From NCBI GenBank assembly GCA_013696915.1, contig JACCXR010000082.1, forward strand, positions 1-19,036: a DNA stretch of 19,036 nt, in the 5' to 3' direction. The notes under the pieces were generated by a model that was given only the letters and a program-made list of their open reading frames with translations, was not told where the DNA came from and made no database searches. A program made the translations under genes and the position numbers. Below, piece by piece: positions 7,451 to 14,774 of the stretch. How positions within the stretch are numbered: the first letter of the stretch is position 1; each line of letters opens with the position of its first letter. This stretch comes from Euzebyaceae bacterium (GTDB lineage Bacteria > Actinomycetota > Nitriliruptoria > Euzebyales > Egibacteraceae).

Positions 7451-7468
7451 GCGGGCCGTGCGGTCGAG

Positions 7469-8818
7469 CTACAGGATCCGCTCAACCTGGAGCCGGGCGA
7501 TCGTGGTGTCGAAGGCGTCCACGGTCTGGTCGAGGTCGGCGTCGGTGTGGGCGGCGCTGAGGAAGCCGTGAGCGTGGAAGAGCTGGACGCCGCGGAGCAT
7601 CATCCCGCAGTGCAGGGCGGCGGAGAGAGGGCCGCCGATGCCCTGCTTCAGGACGGCGGTGTCGATCACGTCGGCGAACGCCGGCTCGGGCACCGACGGG
7701 CGGTCGTGGCCGAACAGCATGCAGAAATGGGAGCTCGGCCCGTAGGCGAAGCCTTGGACGCCGCGGCGGCCGAGGACCCCGTCGAACGCCTGCCGCAGCC
7801 GCTCGGCGCGCTCGGCCGCGGCGCGCTGGACCTTCCCGTCGGCGAGCAGCCGCAGCGTCGCCACCCCCGCGGCGGCGGCGACCGGATGCGCGTTGTGCGT
7901 GCCGGTGTGGTGCACCTTGTCCCGCCCGCCGGCCGTGGACAGCACGGCCATGACGTCATGGCTGCCGGCCACCGCGCCACCGGTCATGCCGCCGGCCAGG
8001 ACCTTGCCGAGGGTCGTGAGGTCGGGCAGCACGCCGGTGAGCTCCTGCACGCCGCCGGGTGCCCACCGGAACCCTGTGACGACCTCGTCGAACACGAGCA
8101 CCGTCCCGTGGCGGCGGGTCAGCTCCCGCGCCCCTGCGAGGAACCCGTCGGGCATCGGCACGGCCCCGGACAGGCCCCCGGCGGGCTCGAGGATCAGCGC
8201 GGCCGCGTCCCCGCCCGCCAGCGCGCGCTCGAGGGCGTCGAGCCGCGGCGGGACGACGTCGAGAAACCCGCCCAGCTCCTGCGGCACCCCCGGCGGCACC
8301 CGGTCGAACGGCGGGTCGGCGGCGAACGCGAGGTGGTCGTGCCAGCCGTGGAAGTGGCCGAGCAGCTTCACGATCCGCGTGCGCCCGGTCGCAGCCCGTG
8401 CGACGTGGAGGGCGAGCAGCGTCGCCTCGGTGCCGCTGCTCGTGAAGCGGACGCGCTCCGCCGAGGGCACGAGCCGCACGACCGCCTCGGCCCACTCCGC
8501 CTCGAGCGCGTGACTGGCACCGGGATGAAGCGCGATTGCGGCCTGCCGCCCGATCGCCTCGACGACCTCCGGGTGCCCGTGCCCCAGCAGCAGCGAGCCG
8601 TGCCCCATGACGTAGCAAACGAGCTCGTGGCCGTCAGCGTCGACCTTCCTCGAACCGCTCGCGCGGACCACCGCGACCGGGAAGGGGTCGGCGCGGCGCA
8701 CGTCGTGGGCGACCCCGTCAGGAAGGACCGCCAGCGCCCGCCGGTGCGCGGCCAGGGAGCGCGGATTGGCCGCGGCCCATTCCCGCGTGACGGACGTGGT
8801 GATCTCCTGGGTGCTCAA
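7469..8818 (-). CDS. Class III aminotransferase, glutamate-1-semialdehyde aminomutase-like
   Basis: A 449-residue PLP enzyme of the class III aminotransferase family, closest in pattern to glutamate-1-semialdehyde 2,1-aminomutase (HemL). Visible features are SSGTEA at 127-132 (phosphate binding), HGWH near 157-160, FDEVVTGFR at 243-251 with Asp244 contacting the pyridine nitrogen, LGKVLAGG with the Schiff-base Lys272, and HTGTHNAHPVAAAA near 304-317. It differs from true HemL around the active site (GGMTGGAV in place of GGGLPVGA) and is not near heme genes, so a related aminotransferase or aminomutase is more likely. The start is taken as TTG at 8818, eight bases after GGAAGGGG; no ATG or GTG gives a better site. 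It is divergent from the Liv operon, which suggests that it acts on the imported compound or a product of it. Confidence 0.85.
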   Translation of the reverse strand: MSTQEITTSVTREWAAANPRSLAAHRRALAVLPDGVAHDVRRADPFPVAVVRASGSRKVDADGHELVCYVMGHGSLLLGHGHPEVVEAIGRQAAIALHPGASHALEAEWAEAVVRLVPSAERVRFTSSGTEATLLALHVARAATGRTRIVKLLGHFHGWHDHLAFAADPPFDRVPPGVPQELGGFLDVVPPRLDALERALAGGDAAALILEPAGGLSGAVPMPDGFLAGARELTRRHGTVLVFDEVVTGFRWAPGGVQELTGVLPDLTTLGKVLAGGMTGGAVAGSHDVMAVLSTAGGRDKVHHTGTHNAHPVAAAAGVATLRLLADGKVQRAAAERAERLRQAFDGVLGRRGVQGFAYGPSSHFCMLFGHDRPSVPEPAFADVIDTAVLKQGIGGPLSAALHCGMMLRGVQLFHAHGFLSAAHTDADLDQTVDAFDTTIARLQVERIL

Positions 8819-8826
8819 ATCGGATG

Positions 8827-8834
8827 CCCCTTCC
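8827..8834 (-). promoter_or_regulatory. Ribosome binding site deciding a TTG start
   Basis: GGAAGGGG on the minus strand lies eight bases before TTG at 8818. The nearest in-frame alternative, GTG at 8836, has no such sequence upstream, and the first downstream Val codon is GTC. This site is the main reason for choosing TTG. Confidence 0.55.
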
Positions 8835-8900
8835 ACTCGAACGCGCCCGGCGTCCATCGTCGGGGAGCAGTGTGGCAGATCGCTGACTCCCACCATCTTA

Positions 8901-8929
8901 TTGACATGCCATGGGGCGGATGATTCCAT
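8901..8929 (+). promoter_or_regulatory. Candidate promoter for the Liv operon
   Basis: A perfect TTGACA (8901-8906) followed after 17 bases by TTCCAT (8924-8929), a weak -10, lies about 70 bases upstream of the substrate-binding protein gene in the 182-base divergent region. On the opposite strand TAAGAT (8900-8895) is a good -10-like hexamer for the divergent aminotransferase, though its -35 is poor. The two signals abut, so the two promoters may share a control region. Confidence 0.4.
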
Positions 8930-9000
8930 CGGGTCGTTCCACGGGCACGGATGCAGCGGGGAAGGCCGGCCACCCACGGCGCGAGAGGGGTTCCATCGTG

Positions 9001-10293
9001 ATGACGACACCACGGAACGTGCGAGGCCGCTTCTTCGTGCTGGTCCTGGCGGTGCTGGCACTCGCCGCCGCCGGATGCGGCGGGGAGGACGACGCCACGA
9101 CGGGCGACACCGGCGCGGCCACTGCGACCACCGACGCGGCGACCACGGCAGCGGAGACCCCGGAGACCCCCACGGAGCCCACGGCCGGGGCGGAGGAGAC
9201 CACCACCGGGCCGACGACCGAGGCCGAGGACACCGGCGACGGGCAGGCCGCACCGGCTGACTGTGACGGCCTGTTGGTCGGCATCGCAGGCCCGTTCACC
9301 GGCGACGCCGCGTCCATCGGGCAGGAGCAGCTCAACTGGGCCCGCTTCGCGCTCGAGCGGTTCAACGCCGACAACGGCACCAACTTCGCCCTCGTCGAAG
9401 CCGACACCCAGCTCGACCCGGCGCAGGCGACCACCGTCGCCCAGCAGTTCGTGTCGAATGGCGACATCCTGGCGGTCGTCGGCCCTGCGGGCAGCCAGGA
9501 GGCGGAGGCCGTCGGGCCGATCTTCGAGCCCGACAACCTCGCCTACATCGGGATGTCGGCCACCCGCACGTCGCTGACCGGCGGTGACTACCCGACCTTC
9601 TTCCGGGTCGTGCCGAACGACGACGCCCAGGGCCCGACCGACGCGACCTACATGGTCGACGAGCTCGGCGCGCAGAACGTCTTCATCATCGACGACCAGA
9701 CCTCCTACTCGACCGGCCTCGCCGACATCGTCCAGCCCCTCCTCGAGGAGGCCGGCGTGACCGTGACGCGAGACTCCGTGCCGCAGGACCAGACGGACTT
9801 CTCGGCGCTCGTGTCCCGCATCAGCGACGACACCGACATCGTCTTCCTCCCCTGGCAGCTCGCGGCGAGCGCCCAGCTGTTCTCCCAGCAGATGGAGGAG
9901 CAGGGCAAGACCGCCACGATCTTCGGGTCGGACGGGCTGTTCTCGCCGGACGACTTCAGCGCGGAGGGGGCGTACGTCTCGTCGTTCGCGCCCGACATCA
10001 CGGCGCTGCCGGAGCAGGCGGAGCTCGTCGAGGCCTACACCGAGCAGTACGGCGAGTTCGGGACCTTCGGCCCGCCGACGTACGCCGCGACCCAGGTCGC
10101 GCTCACCGCCGTCCTGGCCGCGTGCGAGGCGGGCGACGTCTCCCGTGAGGCGGTCCTCGAGCAGGTCGGCGACGTCACCATCACCGACTCCATCCTCGGC
10201 GCGCCCTTGACGTTCGACGCCAACGGCGACGTCGAGGGCGCGCAGTTCTACATCTTCAGGATCGAAGGCGGCGAGTACGTGCTGGTGGAATAG
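9001..10293 (+). CDS. livK: HAAT-family ABC transporter substrate-binding lipoprotein (LivK-like)
   Basis: A 430-residue lipoprotein that captures the substrate outside the membrane for the permease encoded downstream. The N-terminus has a lipoprotein signal: Arg-containing start, hydrophobic core, and lipobox ending AAGC with the lipidated Cys26. A Thr/Ala/Glu/Pro-rich tether runs to about 80, followed by a type 1 periplasmic binding fold (Peripla_BP_6) opening with GLLVGIAGPFTGDAASIGQ and containing VVGPAGSQEAEAV, FFRVVPNDDAQGP and VTRDSVPQDQTDFSALVSRI. The family binds branched-chain or other amino acids, amides, urea and aromatic acids, so specificity is open. GTG at 8998 sits seven bases after GAGAGGGG and is an equally good start. 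First gene of a seven-gene operon. Confidence 0.9.
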   Translation: MTTPRNVRGRFFVLVLAVLALAAAGCGGEDDATTGDTGAATATTDAATTAAETPETPTEPTAGAEETTTGPTTEAEDTGDGQAAPADCDGLLVGIAGPFTGDAASIGQEQLNWARFALERFNADNGTNFALVEADTQLDPAQATTVAQQFVSNGDILAVVGPAGSQEAEAVGPIFEPDNLAYIGMSATRTSLTGGDYPTFFRVVPNDDAQGPTDATYMVDELGAQNVFIIDDQTSYSTGLADIVQPLLEEAGVTVTRDSVPQDQTDFSALVSRISDDTDIVFLPWQLAASAQLFSQQMEEQGKTATIFGSDGLFSPDDFSAEGAYVSSFAPDITALPEQAELVEAYTEQYGEFGTFGPPTYAATQVALTAVLAACEAGDVSREAVLEQVGDVTITDSILGAPLTFDANGDVEGAQFYIFRIEGGEYVLVE

Positions 10294-10326
10294 CCGGCGC
10301 CCGCGCCGGACAGGACGCGTCGCCTC

Positions 10327-11244
10327 GTGGAGTTCTTCGTCCAGCAACTGGTGAACGGCCTGACGCTCGGCAGCGTCTACGCGCTCATCGCCCTCGGCTA
10401 CTCGATGGTGTACGGCATCCTGAAGCTGCTCAACTTCGCCCACGGCGAGGTCTACATGGTCGGCGCGTTCATCGGCTACGGCGTCCTCACGATGGCCGGG
10501 GGAGCGGCGGACCCCGTGCTTCCGGCGGCCGTCCTGGTCCCGCTGATGTTCCTCGCCGCGATGATCGGCTCGGGCCTGCTGGGCGTCGCGATCGAGCGGT
10601 TCGCCTACCGGCCGCTGCGCGACGCCCCGCGGATCGCGCCCCTGATCAGCGCGGTGGGGGTGTCCTTCTTCCTCCAGGCGGCCGCGCTGCTGCTGTTCAC
10701 GGCGCGCATCCGCAACTACGACACCCCCGAGCTCATCCCCTTCTCGGTCGGGGTCGAGGTGGGGCCGCTGCGGATCTCGCTCGTGCGGATCCTCGTCATC
10801 GTCACGGCGGTCGTGCTGATGGTGGCGCTCACGCTCCTCGTGAGCCGGACCCGGCTCGGCAAGGCGATGCGGGCGACCGCCTACGACCGCGAGGCGGCGG
10901 CGATGATGGGGATCGACACCGACCGCGTCATCGCCGCGACCTTCTTCATCGGCTCGGTCCTCGCGGGCGCCGCCGGCGTCATGATCGGACTCGTCTTCAG
11001 CCGGGTCTTCCACTTCATGGGCTTCCTCGCCGGCCTCAAGGGCTTTACGGCCGCGGTCGTCGGCGGCATCGGGAACATTCCCGGCGCCATGGTCGGCGGC
11101 CTCTTGATCGGTCTCGCCGAGGCGTACGCTGCCGCCTACCTGTCGTCGCGGTTCTCCGAGCTCGTCGTGTTCACGATCCTCATCGGCGTCATGCTCGTCC
11201 GGCCCTCGGGGCTCTTCGGCACACCGGCGCTCCAGAAGGTCTGA
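10327..11244 (+). CDS. livH: HAAT-family ABC transporter permease (LivH-like)
   Basis: A 305-residue inner-membrane permease. The opening QQLVNGLTLGSVYALIALGYSMVYG, then NFAHGEVYMVGAF, is diagnostic of LivH. About eight hydrophobic segments follow, with the cytoplasmic coupling region RTRLGKAMRATAYDREAAAMMGID near 178-200 that contacts the ATPases, and the closing G-rich segment VVGGIGNIPGAMVGGLLIGL. It pairs with the next gene to form the heterodimeric channel. GTG at 10327 is the start, with a weak GGA upstream; the gap from the binding protein is 33 bases and the gap to the next gene two bases. Length is normal for the family. Confidence 0.92.
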   Translation: MEFFVQQLVNGLTLGSVYALIALGYSMVYGILKLLNFAHGEVYMVGAFIGYGVLTMAGGAADPVLPAAVLVPLMFLAAMIGSGLLGVAIERFAYRPLRDAPRIAPLISAVGVSFFLQAAALLLFTARIRNYDTPELIPFSVGVEVGPLRISLVRILVIVTAVVLMVALTLLVSRTRLGKAMRATAYDREAAAMMGIDTDRVIAATFFIGSVLAGAAGVMIGLVFSRVFHFMGFLAGLKGFTAAVVGGIGNIPGAMVGGLLIGLAEAYAAAYLSSRFSELVVFTILIGVMLVRPSGLFGTPALQKV

Positions 11245-11246
11245 TC

Positions 11247-12674
11247 GTGACGAAGATCGGCACCGACGAGTGGGTCGCCCAGGTCGGGGAGCGCACCGAG
11301 GCCTACCGCGGCCTCACCGCGCCGGTCCGCCGGACGTGGGACGGCATCCCGCTCGGCTGGCGGTTCGCCGCCGCCATGCTGCTGGTCGCCCTCCTGCCCG
11401 TCGCGACCGACTCGAGCTACGTCGTCCGGGTGGGCGTGAACGCGTTCCTGTTCGGGCTGCTCGCGCTGGGCCTCAACGTCGTCGTCGGGTACGCGGGGCT
11501 GCTCGACCTCGGGTACATCGCCTTCTACGGCTTCGGCGCCTACACCTACGCGCTGCTGTCCTCGGACCAGATCGGCGTGCACCTGCCGGCGGAGCTCACG
11601 CTGATCGTCGTCGTGGCGCTGACAGCCGGGCTCGGCTACGTCCTCGGCCTGCCGTCGCGCCGCCTGCTCGGCGACTACCTCGCGATCGTCACGCTGTTCT
11701 TCGGCCAGGTCTTCGTGCAGCTCGCTATCCACCTCGACCGGCTGAGCCTGCCGTGGGCCGACGGCCCCGTCAACGTGACCGGCGGGCCGAACGGCATCGT
11801 CGGGATCGACCCGATCCGCCTGGTCGGGGTGACGTTCTCCTCGGTCACCGACTACTTCTACCTGCTGCTCGTCGCCTTCGTCGCCCTCGCCGTCGGACTC
11901 CACCGGCTCACCGCGTCCCGCACCGGGCGCGCCTGGCGTGCCCTGCGGGAGGACCCGCTGGCGGCCGAGCAGATGGGTCTTCCCGTCAACCGGCTGAAGC
12001 TGCTCGCGTTCGCGGTCGGCGGCGCCGTCGCCGGCTTCGCCGGCGCGGTCTTCGCCGCGGTCCAGGTCGGGGTCTTCCCGCAGAACTTCGAGACGCTGCT
12101 GCTGATCATGATCTACGCGGCCGTCATCCTCGGTGGCGCCGGCAGCCTGCCGGGCGTCGCGATCGGGGCGGCCGTGATCGCCGTCTTCCCCGAGGTCCTG
12201 CGCACGCCCGACTACGCCCGCCTAATCTTCTACGGGGTCGTCCTCGGCGGGCTCGTCGCGCTGCTGCGGCCGTGGTCGCGGCTCGCGGCCGTCCTCGCCG
12301 GCACGGTCGTCCTCGGGTTCGTCGTGCGGTTCGCGACGGCGGCGGCTTGGCCGGATGCCGCCGCGGTCGCGCCCGGCGGGCTGGTGGCGAGGGCTCTCGG
12401 CGCCTGGGTCGCCACGCCGCCGAACGCAACGACGGTCGGCAACGTCGCGTTCGTCCTGCTGGTGCCGGCGGTCCTCGCGGTCACGCGGCTCCGCGGCCCC
12501 GCCCGGACGTGGGCCCTGCCCACCGTCCTCTACCTGGCCGCGTTCGTCTGGGAGACCCGGCTCGTCGCCGAGCCGAGCGTCACCCGCCAGCTCGTCCTGG
12601 GGGCCATCCTCGTCGTCATGATGACCGCCCGCCCACAGGGGCTGCTCGGCACCCCGCGCGTGGAGATGCTGTAG
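11247..12674 (+). CDS. livM: HAAT-family ABC transporter permease (LivM-like) with C-terminal insertion
   Basis: A 475-residue permease, partner of the preceding gene. LivM hallmarks are LNVVVGYAGLLDLGYIAFYGFGAY (77-100), GDYLAIVTLFFGQV (142-155), GGPNGIVGI (179-187), the coupling motif RTGRAWRALREDPLAAEQMG (225-244) and LGGAGSLPGVAIGA (295-308). The family normally ends soon after this with a segment like RxLxxG...RPxGLxG. Here that segment appears first at about 325-342 and again at 447-468, with about 100 extra residues in between that include further hydrophobic stretches. The protein is therefore longer than usual. GTG at 11247 is seven bases after AGAAGG. Confidence 0.9.
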   Translation: MTKIGTDEWVAQVGERTEAYRGLTAPVRRTWDGIPLGWRFAAAMLLVALLPVATDSSYVVRVGVNAFLFGLLALGLNVVVGYAGLLDLGYIAFYGFGAYTYALLSSDQIGVHLPAELTLIVVVALTAGLGYVLGLPSRRLLGDYLAIVTLFFGQVFVQLAIHLDRLSLPWADGPVNVTGGPNGIVGIDPIRLVGVTFSSVTDYFYLLLVAFVALAVGLHRLTASRTGRAWRALREDPLAAEQMGLPVNRLKLLAFAVGGAVAGFAGAVFAAVQVGVFPQNFETLLLIMIYAAVILGGAGSLPGVAIGAAVIAVFPEVLRTPDYARLIFYGVVLGGLVALLRPWSRLAAVLAGTVVLGFVVRFATAAAWPDAAAVAPGGLVARALGAWVATPPNATTVGNVAFVLLVPAVLAVTRLRGPARTWALPTVLYLAAFVWETRLVAEPSVTRQLVLGAILVVMMTARPQGLLGTPRVEML

Positions 12675-12680
12675 GCCGTG

Positions 12681-13250
12681 ATGACGCACTTCGTGCACGA
12701 CGACGACGGTTACGAGTCCTGGGTGGCCCGTCATCCCTCCGGCCTGGTCTTCAAGCACCGGAAGGCCGGGTTGTTCATGGTGCACATGGCGGCCTGCGAG
12801 CACATCGCTTGGTTCGGACCGCGCGACGTTCCGGCCGGTGAGTGGCGCTACACCGCGGCCCCGGGCAAGTGGTGCTTCGAGCGCCGCGACGAGGCGCTGG
12901 CGTGGGTCCTCGACACGACAGCGGAGACCGTCGACTGCACCGACTGCACGCCCGCCTTCCGCCCTGCCGGCAACCGGGAACGCCACCGCGTGGCGGACCC
13001 ACCAGCGGACCCAGCACCCGGCGTCGCGCGCGTCGGCAGCCTCGTCGAGGTCGAGGACTCCGAAGAGTCCGACGCCGTCCAGGTGTACCGCATCGGCCAG
13101 GGCCCTCTTCCCCCGGGTGGGACGCGCGTGCTCAAGGCGGAGAGTCCCGTCGCCCGCGCACTCGTCGGCGCCCGTGCCGGTGACCTGGTCGACGTCACGA
13201 CGGGCGCGGCCGTGTATTCCCTGCGGGTCGCGCGCGTCGAGGACCCGTGA
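12681..13250 (+). CDS. GreA/GreB C-terminal-domain protein with Cys/His N-terminal segment
   Basis: A 189-residue protein in two parts. Residues about 115-187 resemble the FKBP-like C-terminal domain of transcript cleavage factors GreA/GreB: VARVGSLVEVEDSEES, then VYRIGQGPLPPGG, and the strongest stretch SPVARALVGARAGDLVDV (155-172) followed by LRVARVE. The long coiled coil that GreA inserts into the RNA polymerase secondary channel is absent. In its place residues 1-95 carry His35, Cys39, Cys65 and a CTDC pair (Cys86, Cys89), which could bind a metal. I do not recognise that segment. In Gre factors the C-terminal domain docks on RNA polymerase, so a regulatory or accessory role is possible but unproven. 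The start is ATG at 12681 or GTG at 12678, six or three bases after the livM stop; the stop overlaps the livG start by four bases. Confidence 0.7.
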   Translation: MTHFVHDDDGYESWVARHPSGLVFKHRKAGLFMVHMAACEHIAWFGPRDVPAGEWRYTAAPGKWCFERRDEALAWVLDTTAETVDCTDCTPAFRPAGNRERHRVADPPADPAPGVARVGSLVEVEDSEESDAVQVYRIGQGPLPPGGTRVLKAESPVARALVGARAGDLVDVTTGAAVYSLRVARVEDP

Positions 13251-14068
13251 CGGCGCGGGGTGAAGCGGCGGACGGTCGAAGGCCCCGGGTGCTGGAGCTC
13301 GCGGGCGTCAGCAAGAGCTTCGGCGGCCTCGCGGTCATCCGCGACCTCGACCTGCACGTCGACGACCGGGAGATCCTCAGCGTCATCGGCCCCAACGGGG
13401 CGGGGAAGACGACGCTGTTCAACCTCGTCACCGGCGTGGTCGCCCCCGACGCGGGCGCGATTCGCCTCGACGGGCAGGACCTGGCCGGCCGGCCGGCGCA
13501 CGAGATCGCCCAGGCCGGCATCTCGCGCACCTTCCAGAGCATCCGGCTCTTCCTCAACATGACCGTCCTCGAAAACGTCATGGCCGCCACCTACGCGCAC
13601 ACCGGCGCGCGCATGTGGCAGTCGGTCCTGCGGACCCCCGCGGCGAGGCGGGAGGAGGCGGCCGTCAGGGCGCAGGCCGCCGAGCACCTCGCCTTCTTCG
13701 GCACCCGCCTCCAGGGCTACCGCTGGGACCAGCCGGCCTACAGCCTCTCCTACGCCAACCGCCGGCGGCTGGAGATCGCCAGGGCGATGGCGACCCGCCC
13801 GCGGGTCCTGCTGCTCGACGAGCCCGCCGCCGGCATGAACCCCGCGGAGACCCACGAGATCACCGAGCTGATCGCCCGGCTGCGGGACGAGGTGGGGCAC
13901 ACGATCGCCGTCATCGAGCACGACATGCACGTCGTCGAGGGCATCTCCGACCGGGTCGTCGCCCTCGACCACGGGGTCAAGATCGCCGAGGGGTCCTTCG
14001 ACGAGGTCGCCGCCGACACCCGGGTCGTCGAGGCCTACCTCGGCCTGCGCACCGCGGAGAGGAAGTGA
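13247..14068 (+). CDS. livG: HAAT-family ABC transporter ATPase (LivG-like)
   Basis: A 273-residue cytoplasmic ATPase that powers the importer with the next gene product. Walker A GPNGAGKTT is at 48-56, Q-loop Gln97 in ISRTFQSIRLF, Walker B LLLDE at 188-192, the switch His225 in IEHDMHVV, and the closing VVEAYLG typical of LivG. The ABC signature reads SLSYANRRRLEIARA (166-180), where the family usually has LxYGxQRxLEIARA; the Gly-to-Ala and Gln-to-Arg changes are unusual. The GTG start overlaps the preceding stop (GTGA), implying translational coupling. Confidence 0.93.
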   Translation: MTARGEAADGRRPRVLELAGVSKSFGGLAVIRDLDLHVDDREILSVIGPNGAGKTTLFNLVTGVVAPDAGAIRLDGQDLAGRPAHEIAQAGISRTFQSIRLFLNMTVLENVMAATYAHTGARMWQSVLRTPAARREEAAVRAQAAEHLAFFGTRLQGYRWDQPAYSLSYANRRRLEIARAMATRPRVLLLDEPAAGMNPAETHEITELIARLRDEVGHTIAVIEHDMHVVEGISDRVVALDHGVKIAEGSFDEVAADTRVVEAYLGLRTAERK

Positions 14069-14072
14069 CCGC

Positions 14073-14774
14073 GTGCTCCTGGCGCTGAAGGACGTCAACA
14101 CCTACTACGGCCAGATCCACATCCTCCAGGGCGTGTCCCTGGACGTCGCCGAGGGGGAGCTCGTCTGCCTGCTCGGCGGCAACGCGTCCGGGAAGTCGAC
14201 GACCCTGAAGACGATCCTGGGCCTGGTGGCGCCCCGCAGCGGTTCCGTCGTCTTCGACGGCGAGGACGTCACGCGGGCGTCGACCAGCCGGCGGATCGAG
14301 CGCGGGATGGCGATCGTGCCGGAGAACCGCCGGCTGTTCTCACCGATGACGGTGACGGAGAACCTCGAGATGGGCGCCTACCGGCGCTCGGGCGACCTGC
14401 GTGCGGCGTTCGAGCGGGTCTACGACCTGTTCCCGCTGCTCGCCGACCGCCGTTCCCAGCTCGCCGGCACGATGTCCGGCGGTGAGCAGCAGATGGTGGC
14501 GGTCGGCCGGGCCCTCATGTCCGAACCGCGGCTGCTGCTGATGGACGAGCCGTCGATGGGCCTGGCGCCGATCCTCGTCGAGCGCAGCTTCGAGATCATC
14601 CAGGCGGTCCACGAGGCCGGCGTTGCGGTTCTGGTCGTCGAGCAGAACGCGAACATGGCGCTGTCGGTCGCCGACCGTGGCTACGTGCTGCAGACGGGAC
14701 GGATCGCGCTAACCGACCGTGCGGACGCCCTGCGCGAGAACGACGACCTCAGGAAGGCCTACCTTGGACGCTGA
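14073..14774 (+). CDS. livF: HAAT-family ABC transporter ATPase (LivF-like)
   Basis: A 233-residue ATPase, the second of the pair. Walker A is GGNASGKST (35-43) instead of the usual GANGAGKTT but keeps the essential Gly-Lys-Ser/Thr; VPENRRLF (82-89) is the LivF-type Q-loop region, the signature MSGGEQQ is at 134-140, Walker B LLLMDE at 154-159, and VVEQN at 188-192 has Gln in place of the switch His, as is normal for LivF. The end DLRKAYLG is also typical. GTG at 14073 follows the livG stop by four bases and uses an AGGA within the livG end. Confidence 0.93.
   Translation: MLLALKDVNTYYGQIHILQGVSLDVAEGELVCLLGGNASGKSTTLKTILGLVAPRSGSVVFDGEDVTRASTSRRIERGMAIVPENRRLFSPMTVTENLEMGAYRRSGDLRAAFERVYDLFPLLADRRSQLAGTMSGGEQQMVAVGRALMSEPRLLLMDEPSMGLAPILVERSFEIIQAVHEAGVAVLVVEQNANMALSVADRGYVLQTGRIALTDRADALRENDDLRKAYLGR
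14751..14757 (+). promoter_or_regulatory. Ribosome binding site for a TTG start inside livF
   Basis: AGGAAGG lies six bases before TTG at 14764, inside the last codons of livF. It decides the start of the class V aminotransferase: no ATG or GTG in frame near it has a comparable site, and the conserved part of the protein begins shortly after. Confidence 0.65.

Noticed and set aside
7469..8818. Heme biosynthesis gene hemL
   Set aside because: Fold and PLP residues match, but active-site surroundings differ and no heme genes are nearby, so no gene symbol was assigned.
8815..11013. 732-residue open frame on the minus strand opposite the LivK and LivH genes
   Set aside because: Asp/Arg/Glu/Gly-rich composition with no recognisable domain; it is the expected antisense shadow of GC-rich codons in two strongly supported plus-strand genes.
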